Of a stretch of DNA of 64,000 nt, positions 1-12,100 are shown piece by piece. Source of the DNA: Chrysaora quinquecirrha (Eukaryota > Cnidaria > Scyphozoa > Semaeostomeae > Pelagiidae); assembly GCA_014526335.1 (NCBI GenBank), contig JACTAT010000119.1, positions 517,364 through 581,363 on the forward strand, in the 5' to 3' direction. The translations under genes and the position numbers were made by a program. How positions within the stretch are numbered: the stretch's first letter is position 1; each line of letters opens with the position of its first letter. Below the pieces are notes generated by a model. It was given only the letters and a program-made list of their open reading frames with translations, did not search any database and had not been told where the DNA came from.

Positions 1-135
1 ATATTGGATATATTTCTGCATGACGGTCCATTTCAATTCTCCATACCAATCGTGGCTGGCTTCATCAAAATTCATCCGAGAAGCTCTATTTGGTGATGTA
101 TTTGGGATATCCTCAGTTTTCGCATCTTTATCTTT
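1..135 (-). CDS. SZT2: SZT2 exon, continues past left edge
   Basis: The acceptor ttctcccatacag lies above 135 and the frame is open to the window edge. It ends DEASHDWYGELKWTVMQKYI, similar to the family's late 'WQTALVDSFLTQYCQYLQ' region. In phase 0 it follows the exon at 1341 directly, although a 24-bp exon near 1082-1105 (TEQPTDAQ) is possible. Confidence 0.72.
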
Positions 136-3100
136 CTGTATGGGAGAAAAGGAAAATTATCATAGACAAATAAAGAAAATCAAGCAAGGAAGATTATGTT
201 TGATATCTATATGCTTGGCTTATAGTATAACATTGGAACCCAGATCGACTGATATCGGACTGCCTTTTCCTTATACAATTCGAAAGGTTAGGGATGACAA
301 AAATGGCGAGGAACAGAAGAAAAATGCGTTGAAAGAGGCATATGTGGGGGCCCGGAAGATCGTTTATCGTCTTTCATATTCGGCTGTTTGGATTGGGGCG
401 GTTTTCATTTTGGTTTATTTGAAAGGCTTAAGATTCGCATTTTTTCAGCTAGAAATTCCATAAAAGGAAGGTTTATCAGTTACTCCTAATCCGGGTATCA
501 GGTACTTCTACTCCAACAGACTTCGAAGAAATATTCATTTCATTGATGATACTTTCATGACTGTGTACTCGTAGTTTAAGGCCTTGGGAAAACGATCAAA
601 TACTATTTGTCAAGCATATGAGATTTTCTTTACAAGTAATACTTGACTCAAAATTTGTTTTGAAACTTCTAAACATTTCATGCTGGTCTAAAGCAAAAAA
701 TGGTGGACTAGGAATTTTCTGCGGTGTGACCGAACGGTCATAAATTGTTGGTGAAACATTTGAAATGTGCTTCAAGTAATGTTTGGCCAATTTGGCCACG
801 TCTCAGAATTTCTTAGCTGAAAAAACTACAAAAACATTTTCTGCTTGCCACACATTGTGTTGACAAGCAAATGTCAAATGTTTGACGTACAATGTTTGAT
901 CGTTTGGCTACGGCCTTAGATTCGTATTATAAGATTATTTCATTTCAATCATTGTTTTATACTGTCCGCCAATGTATCAGAGCAGTTTAAATTAAACCAC
1001 TCTGTTAACCTCCCGATGATAAAACAAGTTCGTTAGCAATTTGAAACCAAACTATTCAATAATGTCGTTATTTACTATACCTGTGCATCAGTAGGCTGCT
1101 CTGTCTGTTTAGTCTTGCTACATGCGTTGAAAAGAAGTGGCGTTTGACAAAAATGGATGAAATGGCTGTAACGTTTCAATAACTGAAGACGATTTTCCTA
1201 CAAATAAAATACGGTAACGTGAATATTTGCACAGGAATTCTTCAAAAAGGCGTTAAAAATCATCAGAAAAATAGGAGGTTGTAGATACAATCGATACTAG
1301 AAAAGATGCAAGGGTGATGTTTAACTTATCGGATACTTACGTATACTGGGATGTGTGGTCCACAGTTATGCCACATGTCAAGAATTTCTTTTAGTTTGGC
1401 ACGTTGAGATGCAACTAAAAGAAAAATTGTAGTGAAATTTTGGGATATAAGTATTGCGAATGGACCATTTCAAAGAGATCTGAGTCGGCGCGTGCAACAA
1501 CCGAGATTGCGGTCGCTTTAGGAGGTGGTGCAGCAAACTTTGCTTCCAATTAACAAATAATGGAAGAAAAGGAGAGAAAAGGAATCTCCACAATAACTGC
1601 TGAAAATATCTGCAGAAACTAGTGAAACAAGATGCAAGCAACTCGCAAAAAGGAAGGTATAGCTACTTGATTAATGCCTCATTGAGAAGATAACCTGGGA
1701 CTTGAATCCTTTATTTCTCATGTTCTGCTATTAAACGTGAATTCCCTGCACTACCTCTACTGGAGCGACTGCAATACGGGTCGTTGAACACGGAGAAGAT
1801 TTCCTTTACCTTATGTCCACCATCTTCCAGAAAAATGTCGCACCGACCCAGACCTCTTTGAAAAGGTCCATTGTTGAAATAATAAGATAAATATGATATA
1901 TAGATACGAGCAGGGCAGATCTTAAGGATTCGAGACCTGTCCTGGTGGTATCAGTATATCAATTACCTCAAAAAGTAAAGTATTATATTTATGAAAGCAA
2001 TAATATTTCTGAGGAGGGAAGCATGGTTACAGTGAAGTTATTAGCAAAATGAACAAAATGAAAAGTCAAACGTAATACGTACGATTTATTTTCATCTTTG
2101 TTATCTCCTGAAAAGAAACAAAAAGTGAGAACGTCGAATGCCCAGGGGCCGCAGAGTTTGGGGCTTAGGGGGATATAGCACCGGAATAGTTTGCCGTAGA
2201 AATTGTTTGTTATACAAGCCATCCCTGTTTGGTAAAGCGGGCTGGATTTGTTTGTCGGGTTAAAATGGTGCAGTATTCGGGTCCCAGAGCAAAACTTCGC
2301 TGTCCATATTAGACCCTTGTTTCGGCTTTGTCAATTCCAAATTTGACTTGCCGTTCATACAGCAGAAATCGCTTAGTCACAATATCATCAAACATCATAC
2401 TGAAATAAGCGAAAAAATCATGCAAATTACATAAAAAACAAATAAAGATACTGCATACTTCACAATAACATTCCTCAACCTCGTCACCAGGCCCCAAATC
2501 GAATTTCCTCAAACTCAACCGTCAAATTGATTTGGCCCTGGTACCGGCCATAAAATCTGCCAAAATACTGGCAATTTCGGCCTAAGCATAAAACAAGACG
2601 TAGATTCCGAAAGCAGATGTTCTTAGAAAGGAAATGCAAAGAATTTCATTCATAACTGCCAGGCAAGATACAATATCTCATGTAGCATCACTTTCTGGTT
2701 TTTATACATGTTTTTCACCCAGTTTTCGGCCTATTTTCGTGTGAAATTTTGAGGAAACTGTGACGTCACTTAAAATTTCTATTGTTTGAACAACCAATCC
2801 AATCGCGAATAGACAAGGCCGATACCAGGGTCGAATATTGACAGCGGAGTTTCACGTAGAGGCCTTTTCACCCTGGGGACGAGGTTGTAACATTCCTGAT
2901 AATTTTCGAAATGATTCTTTGCATTAACTCGCTTAGGGCACCTTTCGGAATCGAAATCTTGTTTCGAATCCTAGACAAAAGCTTTTCATATTTTGGTAAC
3001 TTTTCGAGCCGGTAGAGTGTACCAGGGCCAAAAACTGTCGAGGATCCAAATCAAGGGAAGGCGTTTAGAGCCGTTTAGAGCCGACGTAGCCGCAACCTCA

Positions 3101-6100
3101 ACTTCACCGAGAATTTTTGTAGGTCAAGGCCCTTTGCTCTGGCCTTAGGTGTAACCATCGCCCTTTAAAAAGCTGCAAATTGAAGACGCAAGTAAAAGAA
3201 GTCGCGGTTTTCTTTATAATAATGTTGTATGAAGAGTAAATATCGCAAAAAATATTAAGGTACGGTTCCTCACTGAAATTGTTCGCAAGCGCAAAAGATA
3301 TTAAATTTATATGTTTTTCTCGTCCAAACAGTAGGTCCTAAGAATTCGAAAGAGGTTGAACAACTGACGCAAATACCTGGTATTGATATCCAACACGTTT
3401 GACAGGATCTGTCACTGTTTTATAACTTGCTGTGTGTAATGGCTGTAAAGGTGCAGTATCTCTCAAAGTTTCATCTAAACCAGGCATTTGAGAAGCCAAA
3501 GACTTTAATATATCAGAATTCACCGACTTGTTTCTCTGTGTAATTAAAGAAAACAATTGTGAGAATGTGAATAAATCCCAAGGAACCTTTAAGATAAATT
3601 GCAGCTTGTAGCAAACATACTTAAGCCATACCTATGTTGAGCTACGATACGATAGAACTGATGCCAACTAGCTGTAACTGCTATCTTACGTCGACATGTA
3701 AACAACCAGTCAGAGCTTAAGGATACAGCTGATCTAAGTCGAAAGACCGCTCAAGCTGACTGCGACTTTTGGGAATCAGTTTTGAATTAATCGCAGAAGT
3801 AGACCATGCCCATTTTTCTGGAACTGTCACTGACTATTTGCCGTCAGAAAGGAACTAGTTGCCAACTATTTGCAGGTGCGCTTATATCGACAGCTAAGCT
3901 AATTAATTAAATTAGTTCCAAAAAATTGCAGATTAGCATTTGGCAACTAGTTCTGACTCTACGCAATGTCACATGAGCTTGGCTTTGAATTAATAGAGAA
4001 GAAGCAAACTTCAGTATCAAAGTCTAGTTAGGTTTCAAGTTATGGTTCACGTTCTTTATACGAAAGTGGTTAATGAGAAATGATGTTTTTAAAACAGTTC
4101 AAGTGAAAACGTCAAGCGAAAAATGTTTGACGAGCATTGTTTTGCGACGTGGCCAAACGGTAAAGCACAAGAACATTTCAAATGATTGACAATGTTTGAT
4201 CGCTTGGCGCCTCACCTTCAAGAAACCATTGTATTAGAAACCCAGGCTTTGAATTTTGTTAAAGACGAATAGGAAAGCAAAGGGGTATTTTATGGAAAAC
4301 AATAGGCTGAGATAGGAAGCAGGTTTCTCAAAGTCGAGAAAAGAGAGCATACTGCAGGCGAAAAAGATGTTGTGAGATGAAAAATAAGAAATCAGATCGT
4401 ACCTCTCTTGATGGTGGCGATGTCTCCTTTATCAAGCTCGTAATATGCGAATGATTTGTAGACGAACAGAAGCTGGTTGTTTCCTACAATAAATCGGCTT
4501 AAAGGGGTTATACTTAATAATTAAAAGTGTGCCATGAATGCTCTGCAATGCAGCAAGTGACCTGGAAAGCAAGCCGGCTGCTAAACATATTCGATATTAT
4601 CTAATAAGGTGGAGCAAGCATATACCTCATGGTCATGGGTAGCGTTTTTTTTTTTACTATAAATGTACCAGAGTTGGGCTACAAAACTTTATAAGACCTT
4701 TCAGGTCAGTTCATTTCTATTAATATTCCGAAACAGTGACTTGAGAATGTTGGCACTGCGGAGATAATGTTTAGCGGTTTATTGAACGATAATTGCAACT
4801 TGATCAAGCGAAAAAGATTATCATGGGGGTTAGGCTGGCAACAATCTCAGTCTTCGCCAGTTTTCTACTTCACTTTGAAACCAGCAACTCATGGAGAGCT
4901 ATGGTGCAGTAAAAGAATTCTTTTGCCTTAATACATACACTGTCGTTTCAGTAACTGGAATGACTTTCGTCATTTAACAGGTACGCGTCCCAAAATTTTT
5001 GAAAAAATGATTGGCATGTGTTACTATCTCATTTCCAACAAGAACAGCCTCCTCTCCAGTCAGGACAGTCTCGCTCTGACTACAAACAATAGAAATATTT
5101 GCAGCATTTCTAGCTCGTCTGCTATTCCTTGAGAAGTGGTTATCGCTATTGAGTTGAATTGTTGGACGCTAAAATTACACCTTGCTTTGGTGTGGTCTCA
5201 TTTCATGTGTGATAACTTGAAATCATGCAATAAGCATACCTCGTCTGCATGTTTTTCCTTGGTGAAGTGCAAATGATGAAAGAGACCAAGCTTTTGCATC
5301 GACATACATGAAGTAAAATGCATGCGAGCATTAAACCATGCATACAGTCGACTGAGTTGTTTATCCAAGAGAGCATTCACTTCAGCGGGGAAATTGTAAC
5401 AGTAAGTTACAATCTGCAAAAAGTAATAAGGAGAATAAACAAACAGTGAATCACTGAATCAAACAAATACAGTTAGTCGAGTATCATCTATAAGCATTCT
5501 AGCGAATCTATACCAACCACTTTGGTGTTATTTTCTGCGTACTGTGGCTGAGGATACGCACTACTGTGGTGGATACGCACACTGTGGTAGTATTTTTTGC
5601 ACACTGTGGTGGATAAGAACTATATTGGTGGGTTATTATGCTTGATGTAATGATAATTTTTGCATACTGTGATGGATTTTGTGGATTTTTCTTGCTTGAT
5701 CTTTAGATTTTGCTATGATTACGTATCCACCACAGCAAGCATAATAAACCACCACATCAAGCATAATAACCCACCACAGTGCTTATAGATTCGCTATCGT
5801 GATAAAGAAAGGAATGTAGTAAAATAAACAAAAAAACTGCACAGAAAATATGAAAGAGATCGGATCCTTGAATCCTTAGTAAGTGGGCCTTGAGCAAGAT
5901 ATAAAACATGCAACATGCAAGGTACAAAGTTTGACAAAAAGTTTATGCACTTTTCGAATCAACTGGAATGCAAATTTGCTTAACCAAATAAACACGGGGT
6001 CAAGAAATGGTTCATTTATGTCAAACAACAAGTATTCATCAACAATTTACAAACCTCTTTGCTTGCAAATTTGACAATGTAGAATTTCTGTCTCGGGACA

Positions 6101-9100
6101 AATGCAATTTTGATGTAAGATGGTGCTAAAGAGTCCGCTGAATTGCTTCCAGGACTAGTTCCTTCGCTCAAAAGTGGCTTGAACTGTTGTTTACTTATAC
6201 CTATAGAAGAAAAACACAAAGAAGCAATGAATTCCAAGCTACACGTAAAATTCTAAGATGCTACAAGTTAGATTGATATACTGCAGAGAACTAAATTGTA
6301 CATTGACATATCGCTGTTGGTAAAATATCTTACTTGATGATCCAAGGGATTTCTCTTCTTCATCAGAAATCACTAAAAATACAGGTAAGCAAAGTAAAAT
6401 ATACGGATAAAATTAAATTCATTCCCCTAGACCTAATATCAGCTTTCTTTCAAATAGTACAGCCGAATCTCAACTGGGAGTAATCGTTCGCACGAAGAGC
6501 TTTAGCGACGAAAAGTTGCAGTCAATTATGTAAAACTAAATAAGAAATGACTTCAACTTTTCGGCATTCGTTGCGATGAACAGACGAGCAGAAAGTATTG
6601 TTTTCTCACTCAACTACAAAATACGTAGATTTCGTTCATTATTTGGCCATGTCCGACTGACCGGATTGTCACCTTAGTGGCTTCATCGATTCTGAATAAA
6701 CTTGTTGTGTCAATTTCTCTGCTCTCTCTAAAAGGTTATTTGTCGAAACTTTGCTGCTTAGATCTATATGTTTACGCTTCCCACCATTTAACCAAAAGCA
6801 AGTACCTTCGTTACAGCATACGCTTTTCCGCCATTGTTTCATATTTCGACCAACTGCAATGAAGCTGACGTCACAGCCAGGGACAAGTGAGGCTGGGCGC
6901 CCTGTGCTTTGATTGTCTGTTGAACTCTCTAACTGATCATCACTCTAAAAAAAAACAAGTTAACGAACAAAAATTAACAAAAAGACTCAAAATTCTTCAA
7001 CAAAGTTTGGTAAAATGAATTGTTATCTATTTAGAACGCCCGCTTGTACAGGCGCGATGCCTTCAAGTGAAACATCGACTCAACAACATTTGTGGCAACG
7101 TAGAGGTACAATTGTTAATGTTTTGCATACCTTCACTGCGTTTCTCTCGAAGTTGTATGGAACAAACGGAGAGGAACCCTTATCATCATGCTGAGAGGAC
7201 ATCGAAGACCTGTAGAAACGTCAATGTATTAGAAAAATTGCAAAAACATAAATAAAAAATCTCAACTAAACTATTACTGCTTTTACAGTAAAACAGCTAT
7301 ACAGTATGTAAACCAGGTTAAGACCCTGTCTAAACAGGAACAGATCCAAGTGGATCCATTCCAAAAAAGGTCACGATAGGTTTTTCGTTGACACGGGTAC
7401 GCATGGATCCGTTTGCGGTCGTTTTGCGGGATTTGGGTCGGACCTTTTTGGGTACACTAGTGAGGCGGTTCCATTTTGATCTGTTACCGATCCGTATCCG
7501 TATAAATGCAATGAAATCGTGCCCATTTCGTACCAGAAAGGTACGGATCTTTTGGCTCCGTACCTTATTAAATTTTTCACCCATCAGATCCATTCGATTT
7601 GTTGGATTGACCTATCAGAACGTACCATTTTCAAGCTGGTTTGGTTTAAGTAGTTTTGCTTGCAGTGTAAATTAATAACAACAACGACGGTGCTAACTTA
7701 AGACTGTGAGGGGGGCAGGGATGTCACTACAAGTTGATCATTAAAAAGCACTTGTCCCTTTTCAGTTAGATGTTGTATAAGTGATAGCTTTGCTAATTGC
7801 TTTTTTTGAACTCCGAAAGAAAGGGGCTTAAGTACATCCCAGAGAAAATTTGGACTAAATGTCACTGCTCTGGATAGAACTTAAACGAAATAATAGAACT
7901 TTCAACTCACAATGATACTTGTTTGAAAACTTTTGCCTTTGCGTTGGGAAAAATATCTGAGAATAGCTTCAGGATTTCTTTCATGAGAAGTTCAGGAGTG
8001 TATCTGCATTTCAATGATCCTGTATGTCGATGGATGGATAATGATCCTTCGTTTATGACTTCACCCAGAACATCGTCAATTCCACTGTGAAAACTGGAAA
8101 TATAAAAAGCATACTGAATGAATGGCGAGTTTAAATTAAGAACAAAGACTGGAAGGTGAGTCCAGTATAAACCTCATGCACATTTAGCCCCGTAGTATTA
8201 GTTTTTGAATTAGTTATGTCCCATAATCTATAGACCAATACAACCAATACAAAATTGATGTGCACTGTCTATAACCTTAGAGCTCAATTGACTAAAGAAA
8301 AGCTTATAGCTCCAGGCTCACTTACCAAGGATGCAAGGATCCGATCTCACCCCTTTCATATTTCCTGCGCAGTTTCTTTGCGTCTTTATCGTTTCTGCGA
8401 CGCTGCTCGATTTCTTGCCATGTCAGTTCCTTTTTCTCAGCATTTCCGGTTTCATCATTTCCGGTATGCAAGGTTGCATTGAAAGACTCCTCAACCTCTC
8501 GATCAGTTAATGTATCATACGATGAACCCAAAGGTGGGTTGTCGTCAGGTGAAAGGTATTCCGGGAGTATTTTGTTTGTGTTGACAACCAATACAGATTC
8601 AGTTTCTGAGCTGGCTGCATCACTGTCCTTTACGCTTGCATTATCGCTATCTGATTTCCTAGGCGCTGGCGATTCCACATGTGAGCTACCTGATTTATTC
8701 AATGGGAAAAACTCTTCAAGTGTTTCGTATGTTTTCTCCAAATTCTCCGCAGCTTCCTGTTGGTGCTTCTTCACGAGGTCCCTTGGAGATTCTCTGGATG
8801 ATTTCCTTGATAGCGGTTCTCTAGCTGCGAACTCGTTCAAAGACCTGTTGCGTAGCAGAATGCCGGTTGATCGTGATCTTCGCTCGGCTGGAGTTGCAGG
8901 CTCGGAAAGGAATTTGCTAAAAGGTCGGGCTGTGTACGGAAATGGCGTACTTGAGACTGGCGTTGTCGATCCAGACTGGTTCTTTGCTAATGGTGGAGTC
9001 GTAGTACTGCCAGCGGATGCTGCTCTGGAAGCATAATGGAAGAGAAGGTGTGCTGGTACCTCAGAAATTGGTGTGGCTAAAACGAAGTACTCTATAAACA

Positions 9101-12100
9101 CGTCACACATAGCCCGTCGGACGTCAGACAGCAGAAAACTTCTTAGCTCATCAATGCCAATGCTTCCACGTTCCCAGACTTTAAATTTCAGAAATACTTC
9201 GTGATCTGTGAAAAATATACAGATTTGGAGAAAAAGTTTAACGCATATTAACAATTGCGAATCACAATAGTAAGACGTCAAAATTGCGATAAAAGCCGAA
9301 AACTGTTTGAACAAATGTTTCCGCTGTATCGCAATTTTGAAGTTTTGCACTACTCAAAAATTAATAGTAAGACTATAGCCCCAGTTACACTACAGCTTTA
9401 GACCTCGTTTACACTATGCCGTTTTGAGACGAATACGTTACGAAACTACCTATACCGTTTTGGCCTTGCGTCTACACTATGCCAGCACAGTTTTGATTTG
9501 AATACGGTACGAAATGAATACGATACGCTAACCGGCTTCATCTGAAAACGGCATAGTGTAAACGCCTGAATACGGTACAGTTTGATGCCGCTTTGCTGAA
9601 TCAGTGAGAGGAAAAACAATTACTCCTTGTTTTTGTTGACGTGAAATAATAGATTTTAGACAAAAACCGATGACCTTGCTCATCGTATTCGTTTCTTACC
9701 GGCATAGTGTAAACGGGGACTCCCAATTCCCCATCCCATATGAAATCATTCCGTATTCATTTTATACCGGCATAGTGTAAATGGGGTCTTAATCCAACCC
9801 GTGCTATTATCTCTGGTACCCGTGCCGATTTCACCCGTGCTGGGACTACCTCTCCAATGGTCCCGACACGGATGAAAATTGTGCTTCGGCATAGATCAAA
9901 TATTTAAGTTTCAATCGTTTACTGAGCCGTGCCAATTTTTATCCGTGCCGTGCAGAAATATTTTTGGACTCACAAAAAAGAAGCAGTGATATACAGTGAT
10001 TATAATACAACATCATGAACATAAACGAATATTTCTGGCAGACAGTAGGAGTAAAAATCAATGGAGTAATTGCAATAGAAATACATCTTTGTTCCCAGAA
10101 CATGGCATGGCGTCAGCTTTTTGCATGAGCATGATTTATATCAAAATGAGGGGCCTTTCACTCTCCAAAAAAGTGTACCAGATTCCTGTTGCAACAAAAG
10201 GATTTCCAAAGTACTCTCTGAAATCGATATAATCTACGACAAGAGCATAGGAGATTCCCGAGCCGTGAATTGCGACATTTAGGCCTACAGCCACAGCTAG
10301 CCGCGACTTTGAGCAAGGTGGAACAATACTTTTGTACCAGTGCAGAATGATCGAAGAGTTGATACATTGAAAAAAAAAACAACTAACCCGGATGACTTGA
10401 CTTTACTTCCACCACGTGCTGAACAGTGATCAGATCTTTCAAATGGTCGATGTATTGCTTTGGATCCAATATATCTGTGCGCACTTTGTGGTATGCAGAA
10501 TCTACAATTACTTCTTTATCATCACCGTTAATCAAAGAAAGGTGGATACAGCCAATGCCTAAGAAATAGGAGAAATAATTTGTTATGTTAGGTTCATGTT
10601 AATGAATAACTTGGACTCTGCCCGTCGTAAAAGGGGCATGAGAAGAACAGGCACACGAATAACAGCTGCTATGCTAAAGGCTAAAGAATAGTCAGCATCT
10701 CTATGCTTGATATTAAGGTATGAGGAAAATTGAACAGCTAACTATACTCTTAAGTTTATTTTCAGCGAGGGGCATTTCACTCTACAAAAAGGCGTACGAG
10801 ACTTCCATCAAAACAACACTAACACCGATCTACGTGTCCCATTGCTAAAAACAACATGTGGTCAAAAAAGCTTTTCTTTTAGAGGGGCAAAACTATGGAA
10901 TGGCCTTGATACAAAATCAAAATTAACGAAAAGTTTCAAAAATTTCAATCTTGTCTTGAAAACTTCAGAAAAACCCAATTTAAAATTTCCCTTACGTTGT
11001 TATTCTTTTAACGTTACTGTATATTAGCTTGTAAGTTTTAGGCTTTATACTTTTATTTTTACAGGGCAGTTTGTAAAGCAGTTTTAACTAGAAATTGATA
11101 ACTTTACCCTGTTATAAATTGCCATGTAAAAAAATGAAATGAAATGGTAAAGCTATTCATTTTTACATGGATTTTTTTTAGGATTCAAGACAGATATAGA
11201 GCATTGGAGCCCTCCTGAATTTTCGATATGTTTTTAGAACGTAGCGAAATAAAGGGACAAGATATAGAGGAAGAAGAAAAAATAGGCCGTTGAATGGCTG
11301 TTAAAGATTAAATGTTTGCAAAGATCGTTAAAGAAGTTTGTAAAGATTTGCGTAAATAAAGAGGCACATTTAAGTTTTAAAACAAGCTGAGAATAGAGAG
11401 ATATAACTTAAAATACAGTGAATGAAAGGAAATAGCCAGGGCAAAGTCTTTCCTATCGTCGAAGGCAAAGAAACATATCATTCCACTAAAATCAACTGTA
11501 TTTGAAATTGGTTTGCCGCTCTAGCGACGTAGCTGTAAATAAGCTGTATTAATTGCCAATTTGATAAAATAACATTTTGTATACCTGTACATCAGCCGGA
11601 GCGAGGCGACACTTGGGATTCCTGGCAATAAGCAAATTCAGTTGTTCGAAAACAGCATCATCAAGTTTGTTAGCAAGGACCCTGACAAGTTCATCTTTAA
11701 TTTCACTACCTGGATCGCATATGCCATGTACACAGAAATGAATCTTTTGTACAGAGATAATGCTGTTACCAGCAAATGATAGTTCAGAGACAGAGTCTTT
11801 CTCCGTCTGGGTGAGTATTGAGTTGGTTCTATGTAGCTTCACTTCGGTAGAATCCTAAAGGTAAAGAGGAATGCATCTTAGTAATTTAATCAAATATCAT
11901 GAAAGGATTGGATATAACAAAATAAAGCAGTGCTCAAGCTTCTCTGAAGCAACGACTTAATTACTTTGGTGACAGCTAGCGTCTAGCAGCTTTGCCTAAA
12001 GCCAGCGACAGCCAAGCACATTGGTGAACACTAGATGCCTAAGACACAAGAAATGAATTTTATCATGGGAGAGCTAGTCGCGAAGGAAAAGCTTTAGCGA

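Noticed and set aside
20..463. 147-codon plus-strand ORF at the left edge
   Set aside because: The reverse strand carries a good SZT2 exon (1-135) with a polypyrimidine acceptor; the plus ORF has no recognisable motifs and is its shadow.
1378..1641. 87-codon minus ORF, hydrophobic
   Set aside because: Only 1341-1414 has splice sites and protein-like sequence, in another frame. The rest is pyrimidine-rich intron, which reads as Phe/Leu.
7330..7675. Overlapping ORFs on both strands near 7.4 kb
   Set aside because: Repeated GGATCC-type motifs and open frames on both strands suggest a repeat, not a gene.
8479..9036. 185-codon plus ORF
   Set aside because: Antisense to the large SZT2 exon, whose frame matches the family.
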